Positions 8,711 through 16,124 are shown, counted from the stretch's first letter. The stretch is 32,386 nucleotides of DNA from Gemmatimonadota bacterium (GCA_020350785.1 CP070722.1:623336-655721), one strand, 5' to 3'. Translations and numbers: made by a program. The notes: generated from the letters alone by a model not told the origin.

Positions 8711-9148
8711 TCAGCTCTGGCAGGCCGGGCAGTAGCCGATGAGCTCGAGTCGATAGTCGATGATCTCGAACCCGTCACCGCTCCCCAGCCCTCGGATCAT
8801 TTCCGAGTCGTGTGGGCCTATTACATCACGGACGATACCGCACCTCAGGCAGCGCACGTGATCGTGCTGTTCGGTGCGGCCGTCATAGCGAGCGGGGCCG
8901 CCGCCGACGCTGAGCTTGCGCGCGAGGCCGGCCTCGACGAACGCCTCCAGCGCCTTGTAGACCGTCGCCAGGCTGATGTCGGGGAGCACCTCCCGAACCT
9001 GGGTGAAGATCTCGTCGGCCGTCGGATGCGTCGTCACATTGCGCAGATAGCGGTAAACCGCCCCGCGCTGCGCCGTGTGCCGATGACCGCTCGCTTCGAG
9101 CGCCGCTCGCAGGCGCCCTTCCGCGCCACTGCTTGCTGCAATGTCCAT
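8711..9148 (-). CDS. perR: Fur-family peroxide-type metalloregulator (PerR-like)
   Basis: A 145-residue Fur-family repressor: N-terminal winged helix with DISLATVYKALEAFVEAGL as recognition region, then a metal-binding dimerisation domain. The five regulatory ligands of Bacillus PerR (His37, Asp85, His91, His93, Asp104) are all present here at a constant offset of +4: His41, Asp89, His95, His97, Asp108. The four structural zinc cysteines also align (100, 103, 140, 143). The Asp at position 108 is the feature that separates peroxide-sensing PerR from Fur, which has Glu, so I prefer PerR; binding of Fe or Mn is inferred. Likely targets are not visible, apart from possible autoregulation. The start ATG 9146-9148 has no strong ribosome site. 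Confidence 0.86.
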   Translation of the reverse strand: MDIAASSGAEGRLRAALEASGHRHTAQRGAVYRYLRNVTTHPTADEIFTQVREVLPDISLATVYKALEAFVEAGLARKLSVGGGPARYDGRTEQHDHVRCLRCGIVRDVIGPHDSEMIRGLGSGDGFEIIDYRLELIGYCPACQS

Positions 9149-9157
9149 GTCGATATA

Positions 9158-9170
9158 CCGAACGTTTCGG
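9158..9170. repeat. Short palindrome upstream of perR
   Basis: CCGAACGTTTCGG has 5-base arms (CCGAA/TTCGG) around ACG-type centre, 10 bases before the perR start. It does not match the AT-rich PerR or Fur boxes. It resembles the palindrome CGAACACCGTTCG found before the Fe-S carrier gene at 16599-16611. A regulatory role is only a guess. Confidence 0.25.
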
Positions 9171-9228
9171 CCACGGATCGCCTGAGGTCCAGGCGCAGGC
9201 CGGACTATTGATGGTGGGGCTGCACTAT

Positions 9229-9825
9229 CTATGTATGTTCCGGGGTTGCCCCGTTGCTCGGCAACTCAATAACCGTACTAAAACTTATTTCCGGTTGGAC
9301 TCGAATGTCAACGTTTGGTACACCGCCGGCCAGCCCGGACGCCGCCCCTTCGGCGGCACCGCCCGCGAAGCGCGCTACCGCCTCCTCCCACGCCTGGCTG
9401 CGCCCACCGATCTCGACAATCTCCGGCACACCGGCATCCGACAGCCGCTTCAACAGCCGGTCCGGCATTCCCGTCACCCAAGAATGCGGCGCGGTTCCTT
9501 GCTCGCGGACCCGCTGAACCCAGCGCAACTCGTCGCCCTCGGACTCGCCCAACTGGGCGTCGACGTGGCAGGTCAGAATACGACGGCGATCGTCACCACC
9601 GTTGTAGCAGACCAGCACGATGAACTCGGAAGCGATTGACCGATCGGGCAGCGGTGGGAATACCCAGACCTCCTCGACGCTGGAGGCGGGTACGTTTTCT
9701 GCGATGGCTCGGAGTCGTAGGTCGAGCGGCAGCGCCCGATCCGCGTTGGAGGAACCGTTTACACCCTTCTGCAGCATGCGGCGTCGGGAACCGTTCGCAC
9801 GTCCATCTTTCTTATGCAAGCTCAC
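9229..9825 (-). CDS. Conserved-looking hypothetical protein
   Basis: A 198-residue soluble protein I cannot assign. It has no signal peptide or membrane helix. The middle reads LRAIAENVPASSVEEVWVFP and then FIVLVCYNGGDDRRRILTCH, which looks like an alpha-beta fold with alternating hydrophobic strands; the segment WEEAVARFAGGAAEGAASGL is Ala/Gly rich. I have an impression of similar proteins in Gemmatimonadota but cannot check it. The start is GTG 9823-9825: GGAGGTG lies 6 bases upstream, whereas GTG 9841-9843 would contain that ribosome site inside the gene. A good sigma70 promoter (9948-9976) and a leader hairpin (9877-9903) precede it, so it has its own transcription unit within the long minus-strand run. 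Confidence 0.7.
   Translation of the reverse strand: MSLHKKDGRANGSRRRMLQKGVNGSSNADRALPLDLRLRAIAENVPASSVEEVWVFPPLPDRSIASEFIVLVCYNGGDDRRRILTCHVDAQLGESEGDELRWVQRVREQGTAPHSWVTGMPDRLLKRLSDAGVPEIVEIGGRSQAWEEAVARFAGGAAEGAASGLAGGVPNVDIRVQPEISFSTVIELPSNGATPEHT
9241..9253 (-). terminator. Small hairpin at the 3' end of the 9229-9825 gene
   Basis: CGGGG-TTG-CCCCG forms a 5-base stem inside the last codons of the hypothetical gene. On the minus strand it is followed by GAACATACATAG, not a T-run. Weak terminator candidate only. Confidence 0.25.
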
Positions 9826-9876
9826 AGCCTCCACCTCCCTCACCCAGCTTCACAAAGGCTGCTTCCGCCTTGCGCG

Positions 9877-9903
9877 GCCCCCCGGGCGTCGCCCGGAAGG
9901 GGC
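9877..9903 (-). promoter_or_regulatory. Strong leader hairpin before the 9229-9825 gene
   Basis: GCCCC (9877-9881) pairs with GGGGC (9899-9903), and CCGGGC (9882-9887) with GCCCGG (9891-9896) around a GTC loop, with a two-base AA bulge. It lies between the predicted transcription start (about 9941) and the GTG start at 9825, so it would be in the 5' untranslated region. It lacks a following T-run, which argues against a simple intrinsic terminator for the upstream gene. Confidence 0.5.
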
Positions 9904-9947
9904 TGTCATGGCCGGATTCGGCCGTCTGTCTTCCTACTTAATTCACT

Positions 9948-9976
9948 ATAATACCGACATTTCCGCTCCGTCTCAA
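9948..9976 (-). promoter_or_regulatory. Sigma70-type promoter for the 9229-9825 gene
   Basis: On the minus strand TTGAGA (9976-9971) and TATTAT (9953-9948) are exactly 17 bases apart, each five of six to consensus. The -35 contains the TGA stop codon of the upstream DHH gene (9973-9975). Predicted start of transcription is near 9941. Confidence 0.7.
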
Positions 9977-10992
9977 GTCTTGCCGGGCCGCCCGCCTCGC
10001 AGTCCCCGCACCGCCTCCAGGACTCTTCTGCGGACCTCCGCCAGGTCTCCCTCCACCGTCGCTCCCGCCGCCCTCTCGTGACCACCGCCACCAAAGCTCC
10101 GGGCCAGCTCCGCCACGTTCGTGTCACCCGTCGAGCGCAGCGAGACCTTCACCAGGCCGGCCTGCAGCTCGCGGAACAGGATCGCCACCTCCGTACCGGA
10201 CAGGCTGCGCAGGTGATCGATGATGCCCTCGTACTCGTCCAAGGCACCGACCTCGCGGAGCAACCGCGCTCCCAGGCTCGACCAGGTGATTCCCAGTTCC
10301 GGGTCCCTCTCCAACCCTTCGATCACCGCTCGCAGCGTGACCAGTTCCGCCGAGGTCAGGTTCGCGAACAGCGGCCGATAGAGCGCCCCAGGATCCGCGC
10401 CCGCCTCGATGAGGGCCGCGGCCAGGCGATGCGCACGCGCGCTGGTGTTGGAATAGCGAAATGATCCGGTGTCGGTCACCAGGCCTACGTACAGGGCGCG
10501 GGCAGTAGCTGGACTGACCGGGGTGCCGGTTTCCAGAAGAACTTCGTAGAGCACTTCCACGGTGGCGGCCGCGTCGGGGTCGATCAGCGATAGAGCCGAT
10601 TCGATCTCCCGGGTCGCAACCGCGTGGTGATCGATGACGATCGTGCGCTGCGGCTGAAAGTGGTTGGCGAAGCGCCCCAGCCTCCCCGGCTCCGAGGCGT
10701 CGACCACCACCTGGACCTCGGCCGTCTCTAGCGCCTCGATCCCGGTCCGATCCGGCGGCCAGAGCTCACTGCTTTCCGGAAGTAGGAAGCGAAAGCGTTC
10801 GGGCATCGGGCTCGCCGCCAGCAGCCTCACATCGATGCCCACCGCCCCGAAGTGGTGCGCCAGCGCGCAGGCCGAGCCCCAGCCGTCCCCGTCGCCACCC
10901 AGGTGCGTCGATACGGCGATCGAGCTGGCGCGCCCGAGGCGCTCTGCTATCCGACGGGTCAGCTCGCTGCGGTGTTTCGCCCTGCCGCTCAA
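9973..10992 (-). CDS. nrnA: DHH/DHHA1 phosphoesterase, NrnA-like nanoRNase/pAp phosphatase
   Basis: A 339-residue cytoplasmic DHH-family phosphoesterase, expected to degrade RNA dinucleotides/nanoRNA and perhaps 3'-phosphoadenosine 5'-phosphate. The metal motifs are intact: THLGGDGDGWGS, VVDAS, IVIDHH and LVTDTGSFRYSN. The DHHA1 substrate-binding end carries FGGGGHERAAGA. The start is TTG at 10990-10992, overlapping the symporter stop as TTGA; no better start codon is available and no ribosome site is obvious, so coupling to the symporter is likely. The TGA stop lies within the -35 of the following promoter. A second DHH protein (14108-15193) sits in the same minus-strand run. Confidence 0.88.
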   Translation of the reverse strand: MSGRAKHRSELTRRIAERLGRASSIAVSTHLGGDGDGWGSACALAHHFGAVGIDVRLLAASPMPERFRFLLPESSELWPPDRTGIEALETAEVQVVVDASEPGRLGRFANHFQPQRTIVIDHHAVATREIESALSLIDPDAAATVEVLYEVLLETGTPVSPATARALYVGLVTDTGSFRYSNTSARAHRLAAALIEAGADPGALYRPLFANLTSAELVTLRAVIEGLERDPELGITWSSLGARLLREVGALDEYEGIIDHLRSLSGTEVAILFRELQAGLVKVSLRSTGDTNVAELARSFGGGGHERAAGATVEGDLAEVRRRVLEAVRGLRGGRPGKT

Positions 10993-12770
10993 TCGTCTGC
11001 GCCGGAGGAAGGCCCTCCTCCGCCGATCGGCCCGTAGCGCCGCTGTTGCTTGGAGCGGCGATGTGCCTCACGGTTCTCGATCCAGGGCTTACGCGCAAAG
11101 TAGCTCTTCGTCATCTCCACCACTTGCGGCGACAGCAGAATCAGCGCCAGGAGGTTGGGCAGAATGACGATCCCCAAGAACACATCGCCCAACGTCCACG
11201 CGACGGCGAGGGTCAGGATCGAGCCGACGAAGTGCATGGTGACGAAGACGAACTTGTAGGGGAGCACGGCGCGGTGGCCGAACAGGTAGTTGGCGCAGCG
11301 GTCACCGTAGTAGCTCCACGAGATGGCCGTCGAGATGGCGAAGAGGAAGACGCTGATAACCACGATGATCTTGCCCCAATCGCCGGGCAGGCCGTGCTGG
11401 AAGGCCAGCATCGTCAGTGGCGCGCCGCTCTCCACGGCCTCACCGTAGAGCACGCTGAAGGTCGAGCCATCGGCCGCCACGGCCTCGGCTCGATCCGTGA
11501 ATACGACGCCGCTGAAAGGCTGCGTCCGCTCCGCGTCCACATACAGGGGTTCGACAGCAACCTCATGCCAGGCGACGCGCGCCGCTACGCCTTCCCGCTC
11601 TACATACCGCCCATCCTCGATCGCGATCTGCGCCGATCCGTCCAGGTCGTCGTAGTTGCCGTTCGCCTGCTGGATCACATAAGAGATGTCGCCCGCGCCC
11701 AGTGTGATCTCGGTCGGTACCCGAGCCGAGAAGACGCCGGTCAGGATGATGACCAGCCCGGTCATCGTGCAGATCACGATGGTATCGATGAACGGCTCGA
11801 CGAGAGCCACCACACCCTCCGACACGGGCTCGTCGGTCTTGGCGGCCGCGTGGGCGATGGGCGCCGAGCCCTGTCCGGCCTCGTTCGAGAACAGGCCCCG
11901 CTTGACCCCCCACATCATCGTCATCAAGAAGACGCCGACCCCCGTGCCCGCCACACCCGCCGTCGGTTGGAACGCCTCGCGGAAGATCAGTCCGAACGCT
12001 GGGATCACACTGTCATAGTTGAGTCCGATGATGACCAGCGCTCCGGCCACGTAGATCGCCGCCATGCTGGGCGCCAGAATGCCGGTGACTTTCCCGATCC
12101 GGCTGATGCCGCCGATGATGACCAGGGCGACGATGCTGGCCGTGACCAACCCGGTTATCCAGACCGGCACACCCACGAAGGTCTTCATCGTGTCGGCAAC
12201 CGTGTTCGCCTGGATGGCATTACCCGTCAGGAACGCCGTGGTACCAAGCATCGCGGCAAAGAACACGGCCAGCGGCTTCCAGGCCGGACCCAGCCCCCGC
12301 TCGATGTAATACATCGGGCCGCCCGACACCGACCCTTCCCACTTGTAAGGATCCAAGTCTTGGGTTTCGACGTCGCGGTACTTCTGGGCCAGCGTGACTT
12401 CCGAGTACTTCGTGGCCATGCCCAGGAACGCGGTCATCCACATCCAGAACAGCGCCCCGGGACCACCCCAGTGGATGGCGATGGCGACGCCGGCGATGTT
12501 GCCGATCCCGACGGTCGCCGACAGGGCGGTCGTCAGCGCCTGAAAGTGGGAGACGTCGCCCGGCTCGTTCGGATCGTCGTAGATGCCCGAGGTGACCGCG
12601 AAGCCGTGACCGAGCTTGCGGAGCTGCAGCAGCCCGAGGCGCACTGTGAGGAATATCCCCGTGCCCAGCAGCGCAACGACCACCCAGGGGATCTCGTAAC
12701 CTCGAACCGGTAGGCCCGCGTCCCAGATGTAGCGGGAAGCAGTGTTGACAATGTTCTCAAGGATTTCCAT
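10989..12770 (-). CDS. AGCS-family sodium:alanine/glycine symporter with a large loop insertion
   Basis: A 593-residue Na+-coupled amino-acid symporter in the inner membrane. Family blocks include TTALSATVGIGNIAGVAIAI, WMWMTAFLGMATKYSEVTLA, GPMYYIERGLG, GLFSNEAGQGSAPIAHAAA and ISWSYYGDRCANYLFG. Typical members are about 450-500 residues. The extra length is mostly one polar segment of roughly 95 residues at about 348-445 (DNA about 11435-11730), between the helix ending in ILTGVF and the usual GAPLT loop; it contains GDISYVIQQANGNYDDLDG and has no cysteines. I take ATG 12768-12770 over the GTG two codons earlier. A TTGACA promoter lies at 12809-12837, so it begins its own transcript with nrnA as second gene. 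Confidence 0.9.
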   Translation of the reverse strand: MEILENIVNTASRYIWDAGLPVRGYEIPWVVVALLGTGIFLTVRLGLLQLRKLGHGFAVTSGIYDDPNEPGDVSHFQALTTALSATVGIGNIAGVAIAIHWGGPGALFWMWMTAFLGMATKYSEVTLAQKYRDVETQDLDPYKWEGSVSGGPMYYIERGLGPAWKPLAVFFAAMLGTTAFLTGNAIQANTVADTMKTFVGVPVWITGLVTASIVALVIIGGISRIGKVTGILAPSMAAIYVAGALVIIGLNYDSVIPAFGLIFREAFQPTAGVAGTGVGVFLMTMMWGVKRGLFSNEAGQGSAPIAHAAAKTDEPVSEGVVALVEPFIDTIVICTMTGLVIILTGVFSARVPTEITLGAGDISYVIQQANGNYDDLDGSAQIAIEDGRYVEREGVAARVAWHEVAVEPLYVDAERTQPFSGVVFTDRAEAVAADGSTFSVLYGEAVESGAPLTMLAFQHGLPGDWGKIIVVISVFLFAISTAISWSYYGDRCANYLFGHRAVLPYKFVFVTMHFVGSILTLAVAWTLGDVFLGIVILPNLLALILLSPQVVEMTKSYFARKPWIENREAHRRSKQQRRYGPIGGGGPSSGADD

Positions 12771-12808
12771 AAGCACAGGCCGTCTGATGGCGTATGTAAG
12801 GTCGCGCT

Positions 12809-12837
12809 ACTCTAGGCGGGCGTGCTGGCGGTGTCAA
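12809..12837 (-). promoter_or_regulatory. Sigma70-type promoter for the symporter-nrnA unit
   Basis: On the minus strand a perfect TTGACA (12837-12832) is 17 bases from TAGAGT (12814-12809, four of six). The -35 contains the TGA stop of the upstream PHP gene (12834-12836). Predicted transcription start is near 12802, giving a leader of about 32 bases before the ATG at 12770. Confidence 0.7.
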
Positions 12838-13496
12838 GCAACGCCCATCGCCCAGGTCGGTGCGAACTTGGCCCAGGTAGAGGCCAGGTGAACCCAACGG
12901 CTCGAGCTTCGGCCCGCGATCCGGCCGAAGCGCAGCGCCTCGACCAGCTCGTCCCTGCCGTTGAAGGCCGGAAGCTCAACGACGCCGCGCCCAATCTCAC
13001 GCAACGTGTGCGCGTCGGAGCCGGCCCCACCCGGCAGACCTCGCTCCCGGGCCCATTTCGCTGCTTCCTGGTTGAGCTTCGGGCGATGGATGCGGGCGTT
13101 GAAGACCTCGACGATATCCACCCAGGGCGACACCGACTCCAGAATCTCCACTCCCAAACCCTTACCACCGGCAAAGGGATGCGGGATGTAGACCAGCCCC
13201 CCCTGCTCACGGATGGCCTGAGCCGTTTCGACGGCGGGGGTACCCTTCGGGATCTTTTGGGACAGAAACAGCCCCGTGATATCCACACCCTCGGCCGTCT
13301 TCACCTCCTCACCGATGATGACGAGGTCCGGCGCGATGTCGCGCGTGCGGAAGGCGCCCTCGATTTCGTTGTGGTCGGTTATCGCGATCCTGTCCAGACC
13401 GCGAGCCCGTGCCGTGTTCGCCACATCGACGTAGCGACTGCGGCAGTCGTGTGAGGCCTGGGTATGCACGTGAAGGTCGATCCGCAACTCGGTCAT
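12834..13496 (-). CDS. PHP-domain metal-dependent phosphoesterase
   Basis: A 220-residue stand-alone PHP protein. Metal-binding blocks are visible: RIDLHVHTQASHD at the N-terminus, ITDHNEI, YIPHPFAGGKG and GAGSDAHTLREIG near the C-terminus. PHP proteins hydrolyse phosphoesters (polymerase-linked nucleases, histidinol phosphatase, exoribonuclease YciV); this short form cannot be given a substrate. I chose ATG 13494-13496 because it overlaps the coaE stop as ATGA and places the PHP motif directly at the N-terminus; an upstream extension to 13529 would lie in coaE. The final 30 residues (WVHLASTWAKFAPTWAMG) are Trp rich and look unlike the core fold. Confidence 0.85.
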   Translation of the reverse strand: MTELRIDLHVHTQASHDCRSRYVDVANTARARGLDRIAITDHNEIEGAFRTRDIAPDLVIIGEEVKTAEGVDITGLFLSQKIPKGTPAVETAQAIREQGGLVYIPHPFAGGKGLGVEILESVSPWVDIVEVFNARIHRPKLNQEAAKWARERGLPGGAGSDAHTLREIGRGVVELPAFNGRDELVEALRFGRIAGRSSSRWVHLASTWAKFAPTWAMGVA

Positions 13497-14101
13497 GCGG
13501 GCGCACCCAGCTTCTCGATCTCCTTCCAAGTCTCCCAGGCGCGCCGTTCCAACGTAGTGATATCGGAGTCGTTGTCGATTATGAAATCGGCACGCGTGCG
13601 CTTTCCCGCCGCAGGCATCTGCGCCGCGGCCACCGCCCGAGCCTCTTCGGAGCTGAGGCCTCGCTTGCCGACCAGGCGCCGGATGCGTTGCGCCAGCGGA
13701 GCATCGATCAGCACAACGACGTCGAACTCCTCGTCCATCCCGGTCTCATAGAGTAGCGGAACGACACCGATCACTATGCGGTCTCCCCGCGCCTCGGCTT
13801 CTGCGAACAAGTCCCGGCAGCGCAACTTGATGGCGGGGTGGAGGATCGCCTCCAGTTCCGCGCGAGCCGCCGGATCGGAGAAGACCAAGCGCCGCAACGC
13901 TGCGCGATCCAGGCCGCCGTCGTCAGCCATCACCTCATCTCCCCAGGCTTCCCGAATTCGCGCCAGCGCCGGACTGCCCGGCGCTACGACCTCCCGCGCC
14001 AGCACGTCGGTATCGACTACGACGGCGCCCCAGCCCGCGAACAGGCCCACCACCGTCGTCTTGCCGGCACCGACGTTGCCGGTGAGGCCCACACGCAGCA
14101 T
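13493..14101 (-). CDS. coaE: Dephospho-CoA kinase
   Basis: A 202-residue P-loop kinase for the last step of coenzyme A synthesis, phosphorylating the ribose 3'-hydroxyl of dephospho-CoA. The N-terminus reads MLRVGLTGNVGAGKTTVVGL (P-loop GNVGAGKTT), then VVDTDVLAREVV, the characteristic DxD-type segment, HPAI, VPLLYETGMDEEFDVVVLID and a lid-like RIRRLVGKRGLSSEEA. Length is normal. It lies 6 bases after the DHH gene and overlaps the PHP gene by 4 bases, so it is internal to an operon. Confident assignment. Confidence 0.95.
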   Translation of the reverse strand: MLRVGLTGNVGAGKTTVVGLFAGWGAVVVDTDVLAREVVAPGSPALARIREAWGDEVMADDGGLDRAALRRLVFSDPAARAELEAILHPAIKLRCRDLFAEAEARGDRIVIGVVPLLYETGMDEEFDVVVLIDAPLAQRIRRLVGKRGLSSEEARAVAAAQMPAAGKRTRADFIIDNDSDITTLERRAWETWKEIEKLGAPA

Positions 14102-14107
14102 GGAAAG

Positions 14108-15193
14108 TTACGAACCTCCCTCGCTGACCGGCGGATCCAGAAGTCCGCCTCCGGCCTCGTCCTCCACGCCCAGCTCCTTGATGAATCTGTTGACCAGCTC
14201 CTCGCTCTTCAGACGCGTATCCTCCGCCGACAGCTCGCCAACAGGGATGCGCGCTCCCGCCATCATCCCGTGGCCGCCCGCACTCCCGTCCGCGCCGACA
14301 ACGCGATGCAGCAAATCACCCGCTGCCGCATCGGGCAAGGAGGTCCGGATCGAGATGAGAACATCATCCTGAAACTGACCGATGCAAAATGACCACAACG
14401 ATCCTCGCAGCCGCAAATAGAAGTCGGCCAGCTCGGCGACCAGGTCCGGATAGTCCAGAAAGCCTAGGTAGGAGATCACAACCGGGCCGCGCGTCCGCGT
14501 CCGCTCCAGCGAGCGGTGGAGCGACCTGAAATAGGCGGTCGGCAGATCTGGGTAGCGGATGCGTGAGATCAGGGCCCGGTCAGCGCCCGGGTAGAGCGCC
14601 AGGCTGGCCTCGATGTCATCCTCCGTCGCTTCACGACCCAGGTCCTGGGTCTCGGACTGGATACCGTAGAAGAGCGCCGTCGCCAGCATACCCTCGAGCG
14701 CTATTCCCGCCGCCTGCAGGTAGCGCGTCAGTATCGTGCAGGTGGCTCCACATTCGGCGCGCACATCATGGAAAGGCGCGAGCCGCGTTTGATCGCGTAG
14801 TGGGTGGTGATCGATGACGATCGCCGCCTCCCGGTCTTCCGGCAGCGAGTTGTTCGCGCTACCCGGCTGCGTATCTACCAGCGCGATGTGGTCCACATCC
14901 TCGAAGGAGACCATGCGCGTCGGCGTGATCGGTAGCCCAAGCTCGCGCACCATCGTGCGATTCTCAGCTCGACCCACGAAGCCGCCGAAACCGATGCGGG
15001 CCGACATCCCATCAAAGGTCTCGACCAGTCGCATCAAAGCGTACGCACTGGCCAGGGCGTCTGGGTCGGGGTTGTCGTGCGTGAGGATGAGAAGCCGAGT
15101 TCCTCCTCGCAAAGCCGCCTTCAGCTCAGACAGCCGCACCGTACCCATGGCGCGCGGTTCCCCCGTCTGCCGGGTCATAAGACTCTCGCTCAC
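14108..15193 (-). CDS. DHH/DHHA1 phosphoesterase family protein
   Basis: A 361-residue DHH-superfamily protein, a paralogue of the NrnA-like gene at 9973-10992 but clearly diverged. The motifs are LILTHDNPDPDALASAYALM, ALVDTQPG, IVIDHHPLRD and FYGIQSETQDLG, and the DHHA1 end has AGGHGMMAGARIP. It is likely a manganese-dependent phosphoesterase acting on short oligonucleotides or a related phosphodiester; the substrate is not determinable. The start is ambiguous: GTG 15191-15193 (used here), ATG 15176-15178 and ATG 15146-15148 are in frame and none has a strong ribosome site. It follows the small Cys-rich gene by 30 bases and precedes coaE by 6. Confidence 0.85.
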   Translation of the reverse strand: MSESLMTRQTGEPRAMGTVRLSELKAALRGGTRLLILTHDNPDPDALASAYALMRLVETFDGMSARIGFGGFVGRAENRTMVRELGLPITPTRMVSFEDVDHIALVDTQPGSANNSLPEDREAAIVIDHHPLRDQTRLAPFHDVRAECGATCTILTRYLQAAGIALEGMLATALFYGIQSETQDLGREATEDDIEASLALYPGADRALISRIRYPDLPTAYFRSLHRSLERTRTRGPVVISYLGFLDYPDLVAELADFYLRLRGSLWSFCIGQFQDDVLISIRTSLPDAAAGDLLHRVVGADGSAGGHGMMAGARIPVGELSAEDTRLKSEELVNRFIKELGVEDEAGGGLLDPPVSEGGS

Positions 15194-15223
15194 CTGATAA
15201 GGGCCAATTTCGCTCCCGGCACT

Positions 15224-15388
15224 TCAATCGGAGCAGTCGCCCAGCGGGTAAGGATGCCCACAATTCGAACAGTGCCCCGCCTTGCAGCCGCGTGGGCGAT
15301 CCTTCACCGGGATCCCGCACCGCAGACAGCACCGCTGGCCTTCTGCCGCCACCGGATCTGGCCGATCGCCTCTCGCTTCCCTACCCAT
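15224..15388 (-). CDS. Small Cys-rich zinc-ribbon-like protein (54 residues)
   Basis: An easily missed 54-residue frame. The ATG at 15386-15388 overlaps the stop of the MBL gene (TAG at 15381-15383), and it ends with TGA at 15224-15226, 30 bases before the DHH gene. The protein has seven cysteines at 20, 21, 24, 35, 40, 43 and 52, with two CxxC knuckles: CCLRCG and HCSNCGHPYPLGDC. This arrangement suggests one bound zinc ion (or an Fe-S/metal site). I know of similar short CxxC proteins encoded near metal-regulation genes in other bacteria, but I cannot name a family. Location inside a tightly packed operon and the paired knuckles support it being real. Confidence 0.65.
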   Translation of the reverse strand: MGREARGDRPDPVAAEGQRCCLRCGIPVKDRPRGCKAGHCSNCGHPYPLGDCSD

Positions 15389-16022
15389 TCCAACCCAGGC
15401 TCCCCGTCAAGAAGGGATTCGTTTCCCGCTCCCGGCCGACCGTGGTCGCGGGTCCATGACCGCAATAGAGGATCACCTCGTCCGGTAGCGTCAGCAGCTT
15501 CTGCTCGATCGATTCGATCAGAGTACGGTAGTCGCCACCGGGCAGGTCGGTCCGGCCGATCGAGCCCGCGAACACGCAATCTCCCACGATCGCGAATCCC
15601 TCACCCACCAGGCACACGTGCCCCGGCGAATGGCCCGGGGTGTGGCGTACTTCGAGGGTCGCCTTGCCAACCGAAAGGCTCTGCCCCTCTCGCAGTTCGG
15701 CGTCGGGCTCTGGCGGCGTCTCGATCTGGAGTCCGAACGATCGCGCCTGAATGGCCGCGGCGGAGTACAGGCCCAGATCCAAAGAATGCAGCAAGACGGG
15801 AGCCCCCGTCGACCGCTTGGCGCCCGCCACGCCTCCCACGTGATCGATGTGGGCGTGCGTAAGCACGATCGACTCGATCGTCGCCCCTTCCGCCGCAGCT
15901 GCCGCCAGCAGTCGCTCCGGCTCGTCGCCCGGGTCCACGAGAATCGCTGCGCCGGTTTCCTCGCAGATCACCAGATAGGCGTTGGCCTGCAGAGGCCCCA
16001 CAGGAAAGCCACGTACTTTCAT
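15381..16022 (-). CDS. MBL-fold metallohydrolase (glyoxalase II-like)
   Basis: A 213-residue metallo-beta-lactamase-fold hydrolase. The dinuclear metal motif is THAHIDHVGG, and further ligands fit HTPGHSPGHVCLV, the aspartate in GDCVFAGSIGRTDLPGG and the C-terminal YCGHGPATTVGRE. This pattern matches the YcbL/glyoxalase II-like subgroup, which hydrolyses thioesters such as S-lactoylglutathione. I chose ATG 16020-16022, giving MKVRGFPVGPLQANAYLV; the longer frame upstream runs through the terminator region. It overlaps the small Cys-rich gene downstream. A strong terminator (16077-16100) separates it from the Fe-S carrier gene, so it must have its own promoter, but I find only a weak TATCTT -10 candidate. 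Confidence 0.88.
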   Translation of the reverse strand: MKVRGFPVGPLQANAYLVICEETGAAILVDPGDEPERLLAAAAAEGATIESIVLTHAHIDHVGGVAGAKRSTGAPVLLHSLDLGLYSAAAIQARSFGLQIETPPEPDAELREGQSLSVGKATLEVRHTPGHSPGHVCLVGEGFAIVGDCVFAGSIGRTDLPGGDYRTLIESIEQKLLTLPDEVILYCGHGPATTVGRERETNPFLTGSLGWNG

Positions 16023-16076
16023 CTCAGAGTGACCGCCGCTGCTGGAAGATAGTGTCCGGGAGAGGGTGGAAAAGGT

Positions 16077-16100
16077 TGGGCCCGCGCGGCCGCGGGCCCA
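16077..16100 (-). terminator. Intrinsic terminator after the Fe-S carrier gene
   Basis: TGGGCCCGCG (16077-16086) and CGCGGGCCCA (16091-16100) form a perfect 10-base stem around a CGGC loop. On the minus strand the stem is followed by ACCTTTTCC, giving a four-T run three bases on. It lies 25 bases after the Fe-S carrier stop. Confidence 0.7.
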
Positions 16101-16124
16101 GTTCACAACCTGACCGCCCCGAGC

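Noticed and set aside
9977..10992. NrnA-like protein as a cyclic-di-AMP phosphodiesterase (GdpP type)
   Set aside because: It lacks the PAS and GGDEF-like N-terminal domains and membrane helices of GdpP; only DHH and DHHA1 are present.
11046..12713. Open plus-strand frame of 555 codons opposite the symporter
   Set aside because: It is the antisense of a clear AGCS symporter; its translation is His/Arg/Asp/Gln rich without domain features, as expected from a third-position GC shadow.
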